A stretch of 64,000 nucleotides of DNA from Acanthosepion lycidas (lineage: Eukaryota; Mollusca; Cephalopoda; Sepiida; Sepiidae): positions 29,238,396 through 29,302,395 of the forward strand of contig OZ010573.1 in the NCBI GenBank assembly GCA_963932145.1. The letters are read 5' to 3'. Below, piece after piece: positions 23,771-35,661 of the stretch. Position numbers and translations under genes: made by a program. Within the stretch, counting starts at the first letter, position 1. Each line of letters starts with the position of its first letter. Under the pieces are notes generated by a model, which did no database searches, had not been told where the DNA came from, and saw only the letters and a program-made list of their open reading frames with translations.

Positions 23771-24733
23771 ATACATATAATTTATTTATAAATTTATATA
23801 TATATATATATATTTCAAAAAATATAAATATTTAAAAAAAATAATTACACATATTCTATACCTTTATAGTTTATGAGGTCTGCCGAAAAGTTCTCAGTTC
23901 GACTGTCTCTACAAGTCAGTATTGATGAAAACCTAAAATAGTTATTTTGGAAAACAGGTCAGGCCGATTACTTTTCAGTACACACTCGTATGTATTACTA
24001 GACTACACCTAAATCCATTAGGTTCCATTTAAAAAAGCAGTTCATGATACAAAATGAAAAGGTGACAATATTACCAATTTTATTATTAATTATACATATT
24101 TTAATTTGAATTTGCAATACAAGTTATTGTAATAATTATTATTACTCACATTATGCAATATTACTTTAGGTCAAATGCAATAAAAAAGTAATACATGGAA
24201 AGGTTTTCACAATTTGTAAAAAAAAATGCACTCCTTGATACACAACAATAACAACAAAACTTTTAAACCTTATTAATATATCATTGAAATAAATGTAAAA
24301 ATTCATACATTTATTAAACGAATAACACCTAATTTGTCAGAAGGGGAAAACATGAAAGTCAACCAAAAATAATAATAATAATAACAGCAATCATCTGCTT
24401 AAGGAGATTCATAGTATGGATGCCTTCTTTTTGTTAACTTACTTTCATTTTTTTCTAGGTATTTTTTTTTCAAAATAATAATAATAATACTTTTTAAAAT
24501 TATTCACACTTGTTTTTTCATTTATTTCAAAATATATGATGGCGGCAAACCAGCGTGCATTCATTTACCATCAAGTCACGTGACTCAATTTTTCACCGTA
24601 CAGATTACGTTTTACAATTGTACACCCGCATAACATCTTCACCTATCAAGTACTTGCCAAACATCCAGGATTTGTTTATTAAAAAAAAGTAAGACGTTCT
24701 AATGTAGTTTAGTTAATTGCATAAATATTGTTG

Positions 24734-24786
<53 letters not shown>

Positions 24787-25045
24787 AATTTATTTGATAT
24801 TGTTGTTATAATTGTATTAGGCATGTTTATTATTTTCCACACATATTATAGTTGAAAAATGATACGGAATTTTCCTATTAAAATGCCGTAAAACGAGCCT
24901 AGATCAAGAACCCTTTGTTTAATTTTTATGAAATTTTGCACAGCATTTGGCAGTGATTCAAGTTACAATATGATCCTAAATTGGCTGGGGTATTATGTAT
25001 TGTTTAAGCTGCATTTTGAGAAAACATATACATAAAATAATAATA
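23771..25045. other. Intergenic with a (TA)n run
   Basis: (TA)n at 24736-24783; otherwise AT-rich sequence without a recognised gene or element. Confidence 0.5.
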
Positions 25046-25345
25046 GCTGGCTACTCGTATTCGAGGATACAGTCCCTATTGCAGATTTTCGCTCAGGAAC
25101 ATTTGTGTTTGTTCAACACCCACAGAGAGAGAATGATCAACAAACCTCGGTCACAATAACTTGTGACTTCATGCTACCCAGTTTCACTCACAAGGTGTGG
25201 GTCAACTTTCCAAAGGTGCCACACACTGGTATCATCCCACCTCCAGACCGATAACATCATTAAGTTTCCTTCCTGACCATGGTGAGATTCGAACCCGGGT
25301 CTCATGGTCAGAAAGCAAACATTCTAACCACTCGGCCACATATAC
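25046..25345 (-). repeat. SINE family T with a well-preserved tRNA-like head
   Basis: On the minus strand an A box TGGCCGAGTGGTTAG (complement at 25324-25339) and a B box GGGTTCGAATC (complement at 25286-25296) are both near the eukaryotic consensus, with spacing that suits a tRNA of the Leu/Ser type with a long variable arm. About 230 bp of unrelated body and a TA-rich tail follow, so this is a SINE, not a tRNA gene. There is no CCA-proximal acceptor pairing that closes a tRNA. Confidence 0.8.
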
Positions 25346-25373
25346 ATACATACATACATACAATCTTCTTTTC

Positions 25374-25442
25374 TTAGAGAAAAATATGCGTTCTCTGACA
25401 GGTCACACATTTTTCTGCCGGAGAGCGCATATTTTTCTCTAA
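25374..25442. mobile_element. Palindromic MITE-like element, 69 bp
   Basis: Arms of 22 bp match at 21 positions, beginning TTAGAGAAAAATATGCG. No coding capacity; no clear target duplication. Confidence 0.6.
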
Positions 25443-25497
25443 TAAGATTTCTTGAATATTCAGGCCGGTAGGCGAAAATAAATATACTGTTTAATAA

Positions 25498-26088
25498 ATG
25501 ACAAAGTGAAAAAAAAGTTTATTGTGATGAGTTTCATCCTTTAAGACTGAATTTGTTATGTTGGTGCGACTACACATGTGCACGTACCAGGGATGCTGGG
25601 AATGTTAAATTTTAAATCTAGCCGATTTCATTTAGATTCATTTCACCATTTCCACAGTGTGCTGGTCAAACTCTTTGCCTCAGGGTAGAGAGGAACCCAG
25701 ATGGACCTATGTCTCGTCTGGGGTGGTAGACAGCTACCTGACCCCGGGGTTTACGGGGAATTTTTGGCTGAGCCCACGGGCTTGGATACCCCACAATAAA
25801 CTCGGCCTTGTGCCACATCCGACCTAGTGGGGCGGTTAGTGAATATCTTCACCCTTTCCTGGCAGAACTTCTATTGTCAGTGTTGGATATTTACTGACAA
25901 AAGTGATGGAAAGAAAAAGAATCTAAATAAAATCACTTAGATTAAAAAAAAAAAAAAAATAAAATTTCAAATTCCCAACATCACTGGTTTGGGCATATGT
26001 GTAGTCGCACCAACAAAACAAATTTTGTCTGATGAAGTCCTAAAGGATAAAACGCATCACAAGTGAACTTTTTTCCACTTTGTCATAC
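25498..26088. mobile_element. Foldback element with hammerhead-like arms and GC-rich centre
   Basis: Inverted arms at 25498-25607 and 25957-26088 share GTGTAGTCGCACCAACA and the sequence around ACTTTGTCAT. The right arm holds CTGATGA (26029-26035), an A, the helix GTCC / GGAT with TAAA loop, then AAAA, an order like a hammerhead core with one changed base. The left arm keeps GGATGAAAC but has lost CTGATGA. The centre (about 25610-25950) is GC-rich, with TACCCCGGGG-like wording on either strand, and has no recognised function. Confidence 0.6.
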
Positions 26089-26204
26089 ATTTTCCCCCAA
26101 TATTTTGTTCCCGATATATAAAAATTATATATCGTTATCTCGGACTGTTTAATAAATACACAAAGTGTCTACTCCAAGAAAAATAATATTTAAGTATATG
26201 TATT

Positions 26205-26304
26205 AGGTTGGTGCAAAAATAATGACGTAATAATGTCGTTTTTTGACGTATTTTTTAACGTCAAATAACGACATTATTACTTCATTATTTTTGCACCAAC
26301 CTAA
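26205..26304. mobile_element. Mariner-type MITE, 100-bp variant
   Basis: Same TTAGGTTGGTGCAAAAATAA ends and flanking TA as the 80-bp copies, with a longer centre containing TGACGTATTTTTTAACGTCA. Palindromic, non-coding. Confidence 0.85.
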
Positions 26305-26358
26305 TATGTGTGTGTTAGTATCCTAAACAAAAGTGGATATTTCTTTCTTTCATTATCA

Positions 26359-26362
<4 letters not shown>

Positions 26363-26428
<66 letters not shown>
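26363..26428. repeat. (TA)n microsatellite
   Basis: About 33 TA repeats, ending 12 bp before a perfect hairpin. Confidence 0.95.
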
Positions 26429-26430
<2 letters not shown>

Positions 26431-26440
26431 CGTTGGATTG

Positions 26441-26491
26441 ATGTGAGTTTGTGACCCTGGGTTTGTGAAACCCAGGGTCACAAACTCACAT
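26441..26491. other. Perfect 24-bp hairpin with 3-base loop
   Basis: Arms 26441-26464 and 26468-26491 are exact reverse complements around the loop GTG. No family was matched. Confidence 0.9.
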
Positions 26492-26544
26492 AGCTCTATC
26501 ACTGATATTGAGTGCTTTCTAATAAGTAGCGCGCATATAAAAAT

Positions 26545-26775
26545 TGCATATATATGCACATTTACATATATATACACATTTATACACACACATTTTACAT
26601 ATATATATATATATATAGAGAGAGAGATACATTTTATATATATATATATAGACATACATACACATTTTACACATATATATGGATATATACATGCACATAC
26701 ACACACACATATATATACATTTTACGCACACACACATATACATTTTACACACACACACACATAACACACACACAT
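26545..26775. repeat. Compound CA/TA microsatellite
   Basis: Mixed (TA)n, (CA)n and TTTACA-type units. It produces overlapping open frames on both strands that have no meaning as genes. Confidence 0.9.
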
Positions 26776-28009
26776 ATAGAGTTTGAATATAAGAATCAAT
26801 ACTGTGCGTACTTTGTAATGTAGTGTATGGTAACTTAGTTTCACGTCTCAAGCGATCTTTTGACAGTCAAAAAGACACAAACAAGCACATATATCAAGTA
26901 CTGACATACGAAACGAATAGATCTTGTGCGTGCGTGCGTGCGTGCGTGTGTGTGTGTACTGTATGCGTCTGTATATATCTGAATTAAAGAGAGGAGGAGA
27001 CCTGTAATTTTTTAAGCAAAACAATCAAAATGAGAGAAGGCAAATTTGACATAAAAAGGGTCCGAGAGAAGTCTCATTCGATCAGCGTGTGTGTGTGTGC
27101 CGTAAGCTGGAACACACTACGAGTAGGAGTGAAGGGAGTTGAGGTTATTGAGGCCTTGGTAGGGAATGGGTCTGCTTCTAGCGACATTTAATAGGATCAA
27201 GGCCGCCAGGTCATTCAGGTCGAAGGGTGTACCTTAGTACACCGGCAGCAGGAATGACCTTCTTAGTACGATAGTCATCCATCGTTGTTATTTATTTTAT
27301 TTTACGTTTATTTGGGTTATTAAAATGGTGAAGCGGTGGTGAAAGACGTGATAACAAGAGATGTCAGGGGTTTTTTTTATCATCAGGCTGACCCACGAAA
27401 TACTGAATTCATGACAAAAACACCGCTGACGAAATCCAAGCCGTTTTTTTTTATCCCAAAAGTGAACAAAATCCTACGTTCATAAATTAAAATAAAATGT
27501 CTCACAAGAAAAATAAATTTAACATGGGAAAATTAAGGTATTTTTAAATTGGAATTCTAATGTCAAATTGAGAGATTAAAAATAATATCCAATACTAGAT
27601 ACACTTTTTAAGTTTTTAATGTACAAGAAATATTTATTTATGTTGGCTACTTCACAAGTTTATGGATCTCCTCTGTTTGGAGCAGAAATCTAAATCAATC
27701 CAACCTCTAAGAAACATTTCCTAACATAATGCTACTGTCATGTATTCGGTATCTCATAGTTAGAAGTCACGCTATCCCATAAGACCCAAGTTTATATGAA
27801 AAAAAAAAAACAAAACTTAAGTTAGGAAGAGTGTTTTGTTTTTTTTTAGTTTGCGCCAGAAGGTAAAACAAACCACGGAGATCGTATATATACCGAATTA
27901 GGGGCTTAAACAAAGTTTTATTTACGAAATTTAGCGGGAATTTTGACCTGTTACTCGAAATACTGGTAGGTGTTACTGTTAACATAACAAGTATCATGGT
28001 TTAAAATGT
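26776..28009. other. Intergenic with short GT repeats
   Basis: (GCGT)n/(GT)n at about 26928-26958. A block at 27090-27260 of average GC content has no recognised match. No gene seen. Confidence 0.45.
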
Positions 28010-28295
28010 TTTCCAAAAGTTAAGAAACAGGAAAATTTCGTTAGGAACAAATAAAAAGAGTGCTGAATTGTTATGTAATATCAATTCTTCTATATGGCAG
28101 TGAATGCTGGACAATTCCCTCACAGATAAAAAGAAGACTTTAGGTAACAGAGATGGGGTTCTACAGAAGGATGCTGAGAATACTATGGACGAGCATGTGA
28201 GCAATGACGGAGTTTTAAAGAAAATGGAAACAAAAGGTAGAGCTGGAATTTCTTTGACACAACGATGAAAGAAGGCTTGGAAAATTTAACATTCA
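28010..28295 (+). repeat. LINE-A 3' fragment
   Basis: The plus strand encodes, in broken frames, ILLYGSECWTIP and MGFYRRMLRI of the family's C-terminal block. 5'-truncated. Confidence 0.75.
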
Positions 28296-28364
28296 CAGTC
28301 AGTTAAATCCCATATGTGATACATGTTTGGGCGATCATGTTGCTTTCCATTTCTGATTGACTAG

Positions 28365-28600
28365 GCAGATTTTCCCGTTTCTTTCTGCAGTAGACTAGTT
28401 GCCAACCAAGGCTACAGGACCCAGTCTATCCTGCTATTAAACCCATAGCTGGGAGTGGGAGATAGATTCATATCTTTCCCATGGGAATTTGCACGTAAGT
28501 GAATATAACAGACCCGACTGGAATTTGAACATTGCTTTCCAATTTCTCATTCTGAGCCATTATCCATCACACCACCTGCACATCCAATCCAGACATGCTG
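28365..28600 (-). repeat. SINE family S
   Basis: Minus strand: GGATGTGCAGGTGGTGTGAT at the 5' side, a B-box-like GTTCAAATTCC, the body with CATGGGAAAGATATGAATC and GACTGGGTCCTGTAGCC. The 5S part seen at 52.8 kb is missing here. Confidence 0.7.
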
Positions 28601-29584
28601 AAGCCAAAAGAGATAAGAGAAGGCAGCTGGCCATCTACTGAAGTTTCAGGTTGGGAGAGTAAAAATACAAATATTGTTTAGAGCTACAAAGAATAGGAGA
28701 ACCTTGATCGCCAACTTCTTTAAGAGATACGACACTCGAAAGAAGTAGAAGATCTCATCCTTTCACCTGCTTGCACTGGTTAAGTTTGGCCTTCAGTTAC
28801 AAAACATTAACCAAGTTACCTAAACATTCATCCTTTAATAAATACAAACTCTTAACTTTACCCCGCCAGAAGTGTAGTATCTGTTTTCTCTTTCCCTTCA
28901 ACAGGTAAATCCAGGGGATTCCAATTTTTCAAATGTTGTTGGATACCAACAGTAGCGTGAAAGTGGTTGCAAGGAGATTGGGTAATTTTTGCCCTTGGCC
29001 CATATGTCCGTGTATCAAAACCCTGTCATATCCAGCCACTGTGGTGAAGTGAGTAACGGACTTAGGTATAGGTGCAAGAGAAATAAACGAAAACAAGAAA
29101 ATGTATTGTTGGCGAGACAGGTAAAAAAAAGGAGACAAAATAAGGTAAAATAAAATTATCTGTACTTACCAGGTATGGATCAAGGTGTGATCTTGAAGAT
29201 GGACAAAGTTATTTCTATACTGACCTCATGTTGAAGCTTGTGTTGACCATGAACTTCCTTGAGGGCTGTCAGTGAATGCATGACCCAAAATTTTGGCCCT
29301 GTTCTTGCTTTAGTGGCAACATTTACGATTGGCTCTGTCGTTTAAATTTTATTTTACTTTTGAGGAGTTTGTTTCATGAGTACGATGTGATGCTTGGACC
29401 TCCAGTGCAAAGAATGACTTTTGTATTTTTAATTTTGCTTTTGTAGCATTCACAACCTGCTGACAGGTTGTGATGTGGAGGGAATTAGAATGAAGCCTAA
29501 TTTGAAACTGCAAATAACATATGTATTTCATTAGGGACCTCAAAAGAAAAACGAACGTGATACCTCAGTTGCAAAATGCCTTTT
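28601..29584. other. Intergenic, nothing recognised
   Basis: No gene or repeat family recognised; frames are below 70 codons. Confidence 0.45.
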
Positions 29585-30400
29585 AAAAATCAAAAAAAAT
29601 CTTTCTTGAAGCTTTAAGTTTAGTTTTAATTACAAACTCATAGCTTAAATTTAATATTTCCAATAATCAAAATACTTTGCCATTTTCCAAAACTAATTTA
29701 AATTGATTTGATTTTTTTCTACTTATCAGTAAAATCAATAAATTAGTCTACATTGACAAATCTATTTTTTTATTAAAAAAATCTTTCAAAAATAAATATA
29801 CTTTTCTGAAACTTAATTTTAGAAGATTAGCTGAATTAAAGTTTAATTAATCTAAATTAAAAGAAATATTACTTATTTTTATTTTCAAATATCATAGGAA
29901 ATCATTTTTTTACCACAGAGGTGGATGTTTTTATAAGGTGTTCTCATATCTATTGACAGCCTGATGCTTCGAACATTTAAGTAAGGAATATATAATGGTA
30001 AAAATGATTTGTTGAATCCAACAGAAATGCCTTTGTTATATATTTTTTCAGGTACCTAGTAATCTTAAAGAATCAAACAAAATATTCTAAGCAAACTAAT
30101 ATTTCAAAAATAATTTAATTAATTTCTGAGTAAGTCTTGCATGTTTCACTAAAATCTGACAATTATTTGATTTTGGCAAGAATTTCCAAATTAATGTGTT
30201 TTTCACCACAAGAAAGCCTCAAATCAACATTTCAAAGTTTTGAAAAAGATAAAAATAATTTTTATATTAAAAAAATCCCTTAATCTTTCCTCTTAATAAT
30301 AAAACAATGATATTGATGATAAAACCTTGTTTTTTTTATGAAGTTTCATGCACTTTTTTTATTACATATCCTTTTTTTTTTTTTTCATGATTTTTGGAGG
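29585..30400 (+). repeat. AT-rich dispersed repeat E, uninterrupted copy
   Basis: Parallels 16.71-17.66 kb over its length but lacks the GC-richer block. No coding capacity or terminal structure was found. Confidence 0.45.
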
Positions 30401-31084
30401 TACCTATATTTCATGAGTTTAGGAATTTATTAAATTAAACAAGTTAAATATCTTCAAATCCATCAAAGCCTGAGTTATCAGATCTTGGAGGAGGCAGGAA
30501 GATGAAATTAAGAAAAAATCCTTCACTGATTCCTGAAATATTTTGTCCAAGTGATTTCATTTTTACAGTTGGTCTGCCACATAAGCCAAAAATATATATT
30601 TTTAGTGTGTTGGGAGTGAGAAGAGCATTCACTCGAGGCTTATAGCATTCAACTTGAATTATAGGTCACAGTATCGAAGTATTAGTACTCGCCTTAATTT
30701 AAACTTAATAACAGAGTGTATTTTATTAATTAATGGAACCAAAGCACAGGAGTAGTGATGCAGACAATTCTCATATGCCAAAGAGAAGCTATAAAGTGCT
30801 TTCTTTAAATGAAATGAATAAATGAATGAATAAAAACATTTATAATTTAATAAGGAAAAGAAAAAGTCAAAGGTATAATTTGCAAAAATTATGGGAAAAA
30901 CAACTCTTTGATTCTTGCAATGAAAATATAAGAAGTACAAACCAGTGTATGTGTTTCATTTCAAAACAACTAAAGTTAGTGCCATAGTGTGTGAAAAGTG
31001 AATAGTAAAATCGAATAAGCATTTTTCCCCCTCCAAGGAAGGCAATAAAGTCACTAAAATTCAATCATCATCAATCGGATCCCC
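30401..31084. other. Intergenic, nothing recognised
   Basis: AT-rich. A 93-codon minus frame at 30659-30940 has no recognisable motif. Confidence 0.45.
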
Positions 31085-31735
31085 AAACTACTGCCAGTCA
31101 CGATGAATGGATTCCCTCTCGTGCCTTGAGAGACTATTGGACCATAAACTCACACCTGACTTTAAGCGGGACTCATACATTCAAGCGATTACTAAAGATG
31201 CAGGTAAAATGGTTGTCTCCTTGTAACACTCCATCAAGTACCTGACCTCATGTGCTATCCTCTACATTTACAAGATCAGGCCAAAAATGGTGTACTGTTG
31301 TCATATTTTGGCAGGAACTACCCAGACTGCACTTTCCAGCCTCAATAGAATCCAAAAGTGTCTCCGAGACCCTGTGAGTGATGAATTATTTTCCACCCAC
31401 CAACTTCTCTTTCACAGGTGGGATGTGGCAAGCTTCTCACTGCTCTATCGCTACTTTCACAATAAGTGCTCAGACAAACTACATTCCTTGGTTCCACTAA
31501 TTCTAACCTTCACAGCATGCCACTTACATTTTAGCAAACCCCACCCATATTACCCCTGTATTCCATTGGGGAGAAGTAAATTCTATTTGAACAGCTTCTT
31601 CTTGCAAACCACTGCTCTGTGGAACTAAGAGGATGTTTCCCTGATCAATGCAATCTTAACCTATTCAAATGTTGGTAAGATAGCAAGGGTCACAAAGTAC
31701 TGCCTGGGGCCCCAACTCCTGGTTAATGATACAGG
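31085..31735 (+). repeat. LINE-B reverse transcriptase C-terminal fragment
   Basis: This is the longest LINE-B segment: LDHKLTPDFKRDSYIQAITK, a short gap, IRPKMVYCCHILAGTTQ, LNRIQKCLRDPVSDEL, and SLLYRYFHNKCSDKLHSLVP, ending near LWN (frame at 31287-31628). The order fits the end of a jockey/CR1-type reverse transcriptase protein. The 5' end is missing and the frame has stops, so it is a dead 5'-truncated copy. Confidence 0.75.
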
Positions 31736-32054
31736 TTATATAATTGGCTGTAATAATAGCCCAGAGAATACCCAAAGTTATTCTTGGTTCAGCAGTTTCG
31801 TACCCAGGTTCAAGTTAGTTTCAGTAAGTTTATAACCCTGGATCTAAAACAGGTTAGGCCATAATATACCCTCTCCTATTCCAAAGTGATAAGATGTATA
31901 TTATTGCATTCCCAGATGGTAATCAAGGATATTATGAATCATGCAATCAATCTGTTGTTAAAAGGAATGGCTTGTTAATTTTAATGCCTCCAAAATGATA
32001 CTGCTATTAATCGTCTGATGCTAATCTCCAGTAAAGTGACTCATTGCACCTTCT

Positions 32055-32770
32055 TGGCTAACTTTTTCACTGACATGAAGTGGAAAGATTATAGTGAATC
32101 AATTGCGAGGTCTGCTGCTAGGAAAGTTGGTTCACTGTGACATGCATGACTTTTTTTTGTCTCTCCAGAAACTGTCTTAAATAAGTCTACCATTTGTCCA
32201 TGCTTTGAATATTGATGCCACATATAGTCTGGTGCTCCTACTATATATGTAGAGAAACTTGATAAAATACAAAGAAGAATCTGCAATGTTATTGGTCCTG
32301 ACCTGGTATCTCAGCTTCAGTCACTTTTCCACTGCCATAACAAAGCTTCTCTGTGTCCTTTCTATAAATATTTTCATGGTAATTGTCCTGATGAACTTTC
32401 CTCTATAGTGATTTTCCAAGCATAGCTTCAATGTGGCACAAGGTTGAAAGTATGCGGCATCCAGTGAGGATCGAACACACTACTCAGTTGGAATTGTTCT
32501 AGTGAGACAAGCTTGTTAACCATTAAACTGCCTCGAGGTGCCCGAACTTTCCTCTATAGTACTGAGATTTTATGAATTTAAGTACTAGATTTCAATAATA
32601 TCTCATCATTTTATAAGTAAAATGGCTAGATGTTGTAACAGATTCTTTACTCTCACTTCTCCCTTGTGGAACTCTCTTCTGGCTTCTTGCTTTCCAGCCA
32701 ACTTTGATTTTGGAAAATTTTTATGTAATGTTAATTGTTATCTTCTGTCTTTTTAATTCATGTTCTTTTA
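32055..32770 (+). repeat. LINE-B fragment interrupted by a SINE
   Basis: LINE-B sequence (AARKVGSL, later VEKLDKIQRRICNVIGPDL and YKYFHGNCPDELSSIV) runs to 32409 and resumes at 32545. The interrupted LINE carries a duplicated 16-bp target. Downstream the match continues to about 32770. The frame is broken. Confidence 0.75.
32410..32544 (-). repeat. SINE family U inserted in LINE-B, with 16-bp target duplication
   Basis: On the minus strand: A-box-like GGCAGTTTAATGGTTAAC, B-box-like GTGTTCGATCC, then a short body with GGCACAAGG-type sequence. It is flanked by identical copies of AACTTTCCTCTATAGT (32394-32409 and 32545-32560), so the limits are certain. This is a compact SINE of 135 bp, mostly tRNA-like. 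Confidence 0.85.
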
Positions 32771-33199
32771 TTGTTTTCTTTTCTTAATAATGTTTTTTTT
32801 TCTTATATTAGTCATGCCTCTTACATTTTTCTTTACAAACCAGATGTTGCCTGCTTGCTGACCCAAAGCAGACTGTGTAAATGCATTTTCTGTTCATAGG
32901 CTCCATGCATAAATCCGCTTTAACCAAAATAAAATGAACAATTTATTGCCCAGTCAAAGCCACTCCCACTCCAAAACCCAAACTTTAATTCAAGGCCAAA
33001 CAATGGCTATATATTCACTAATTAAAACAAACTCAACCCAGACCAACTTGAACGGCAACACCCGGCAAGTTGAGGAACAAGACACAAACCAACCTTCATA
33101 TCAACACCAACACACTGAAAGAGAAATAATAACAACAGCCATTAGCAATGTCTAATTTCACTATTTTCTCTCCCTGCTGTTTTAGTACAGCAACAGATA

Positions 33200-33365
33200 A
33201 AAGTTACTAGTTTTGTATGTATGTATACATTTATTTGCCCATTCTTAGATGTATTCTTTTTATCTAAATTTACATTTGCCAAGATGGAGAAAGAATTAAA
33301 CTCCACAGCAATAACAACAACAAGGTTCTGTCCTCCAGGTTTTACCCATTTTCGCCTCTGGAACA
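33200..33365. repeat. Two-copy repeat, second copy (LTR-end-like?)
   Basis: TTTACATTTGCCAAGATGGA followed by TTTTACCCATTTTCGCCTC, parallel to 15345-15520. It abuts LINE-B 3' UTR sequence at about 33360. Confidence 0.35.
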
Positions 33366-33450
33366 TATTCTTTAACATTCAGTAATCCCTTGTGCCTTAG
33401 TGACTTTATTGCCTTGCTTAGGGTGAAATGTTTAAAAATAAATGTCATAC
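33360..33450 (+). repeat. LINE-B 3' UTR fragment
   Basis: TTAGTGACTTTATTGCCTTG and TTAGGGTGAAATG match the 3' end of the copy at 4.5-4.9 kb. Confidence 0.55.
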
Positions 33451-34536
33451 ATCTGCAGAGTGTACTACCCATAAAAATGATGGGATTATTTACAGATGAC
33501 TCAGTACTTTCTCTTGGATCAGTGTATCTGCATGTTCTGCCTCAGTTCAATGTATCGCCGGGGATCGGTGCTCTTTATCATGGATTAAACTTCTGCCTAG
33601 GATCACAATGCAGTGTCTGTATATTTTATGAAAATGTTAAGCCCAAAATATACATATGGATACACATTGTGTTTTATAGGCGTTTTTTTATTTTTTAATT
33701 TGAAGTCGCAACTCAAGGATAAAACATGGAACTAATCAGAACCTATAATCGACTAGCTTGAAATCGAGCAAGAACAGACCATTGTGCTTGAACAATTACA
33801 CTTTTTAAAATAACTCAAATTGCAACCAATAAACGTCACTCCATGAACAAGGATGTATTTGGTATGAACAGAAAAAGAAGTCCTACAATTGTCTTGTTTT
33901 CAATTTAGTTTTAGAATAATCCAAAAATAATAACAGCAATTACTGATTTCTTTTTGTAAGAAAATTTTTACCCTTAAATTCGAAATAATTTCACCTTCTC
34001 CTACCAACAGCTCTTTTCCAATATGATGCTATTGTAGTTTTTAATGTGACATGTCCTGGAAAGGAATATATTTGATCGAAGTAACGGTTTAGGCTACTGT
34101 AACCCAGTAGTACACGGTAGCAGTAATCAACTGGTACTCATTGTAGTCACAGGTAATATGCGTAGGCCAATAGAATAGCCAATGGCGTAGTCCAATGGGC
34201 CTCGTTATAGACTTAAACTCTGTCGTACCTACATGTCCGTCTGTATTTATGACGGACACCAGCCAATCATATTCCAGCGAGAAGAAACTCAGGTGTATGC
34301 ATATTCTATTATATCATAATGATATACAGGTTAGTTTTTAGGATAAAATTTTTACTAATACAATGTGGTGGTGCTGCCGCTGAAAAGTTTTCATTTTAAC
34401 TTAGGGATTCCCACCAAAACTGCTTTTGTTTTGTTTGGTTAAATTTTGACAAGTGAGTCTGGCAAAGAACCTTTCAGTACACACTCACATGTTAATGTGT
34501 GTAAAATAAAAACAAAAGAAAAAATAATTCTTTACT
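33451..34536. other. Intergenic, nothing recognised
   Basis: No gene or repeat recognised; a 102-codon plus frame at 33390-33698 has no motif. Confidence 0.45.
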
Positions 34537-34568
34537 GATGCATTTCATCCTTCGATAGACTTTATCAA
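34537..34568 (-). other. Hammerhead-like motif, family F
   Basis: Minus strand: TTGATAA in the CTGATGA position, then AGTCTATCGAAGGAT and GAAATGCATC. The last part can form a two-pair helix III (AT with AT around GC) before an ATC triplet. It is related to the motifs at 26.03 and 42.67 kb. The first strand has lost consensus bases, so it is unlikely to be active. Confidence 0.4.
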
Positions 34569-34756
34569 GGCAAATGTAAGAGTTTTATTTTGCAAAATGT
34601 ACTTATAAACAGAAGCAAAAATATTGTTACACTCATAAATATTCTTTAGGCTGTGAAATTCAAGGTAAACTATGATGTAATTTAATGCCTAATAAATAAA
34701 AGTAAATAAACGTAATTGTTGATTTTTTCTTATCTGTTTATATATATATATATTTA

Positions 34757-35155
34757 TTTGTCTATATTTCTGAAGTATTGTAACTATTTACATTGTTTCT
34801 GTCTTGTATGCTCCGGCCTTCTTCAAGAGATATTAGTTGGAATTTTCAACTGAACCCTTTATTTAGTCCACATTGGCAGATTGTTCTAATTCCACATGCC
34901 ATGCCTTTGGATATGTCAGTTTCAGTTAATTCCCATTGGTAATCCAACTTTCCAAGTTTTTGTTGTCTTTGTTGTGGACAGGTATTGAACTCACAACTCA
35001 TTGGGCCAAGTTACTTTTGGATCACTCAACCAATGCTTTTATCCACTGGGCCATGTGTCCTTAGGGACTAAATGAAGGTTTGGTTTGAAATTCCAACAAA
35101 TATCTCCTGATGAAGGCCAGAATGTACAACAGCCGAAACGTTGTAAATATTTTTT
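34757..35155 (-). repeat. SINE family A followed by an opposite-strand tail
   Basis: The minus strand from about 35075 down to 34757 holds the tRNA-like head, body and tail. Immediately beyond the head is a plus-strand tail with CTGATGA (35107-35113), the helix GGC / GCC and GAAAC. The parts face away from each other as at 6.5 and 21.4 kb. Confidence 0.65.
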
Positions 35156-35159
35156 TTTT

Positions 35160-35661
35160 TTAAGCATTTCACTCCAAGCAAGGCAGAAAAGACTAGGTAT
35201 AGGAGTGATTAAGAGAAGGATAAAAAGAATCCCAGAGATCAAGGCATCAGAAGACATCGATTGACACTACATTTAAATTTTTGAAGATTATAGTTATCAG
35301 GGAAGCAAGTAAAAGAAAGAGAGTTCCACAGTCGGGAAGTGTGAGAGAAGAAGCTGTGAGTAGAAGAGGTGGTTACATTTAACTGTTTTGACAGTAAAAG
35401 GGTGGGACCGAGATGCCAACCTAGTAGCATGCTTAAATTCATGTAGTCAAGGCACAAGTGAAAATAGCTCGTCAGTGAATATGCCATTAAAATATTTATA
35501 GAAAAGACAGTGGGAAACCACATTACGTTGGTGAGAAAGTGACTGAAGTTGAGACCCCAAGTCAGAACTGATCACATTGCATATCTATCTTTGGATTTTG
35601 TTGAGGACCTTGAGATGAACATCAAGGGCACCAGACCATATATGGCAACAGTATTCCATGG
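35160..35661 (-). repeat. LINE-B 3' fragment beside the satellite array
   Basis: The minus strand encodes MEYCCHIWSGALDVHLKVLN at the array border (about 35600-35660), then further LINE-B residues ending with HTSRLWNSLSFTCFPDNYNL (35300). The LINE breaks off exactly where the first satellite unit starts, at 35662. Confidence 0.75.

Noticed and set aside
25286-25345. A tRNA-Leu/Ser gene on the minus strand
   Set aside because: The A and B boxes are good, but the sequence continues directly into a SINE body and acceptor-stem pairing is lacking.
26356-26851. Several overlapping frames of about 90-116 codons rich in Tyr, Ile and His
   Set aside because: They are translations of TA and CA microsatellites on both strands.
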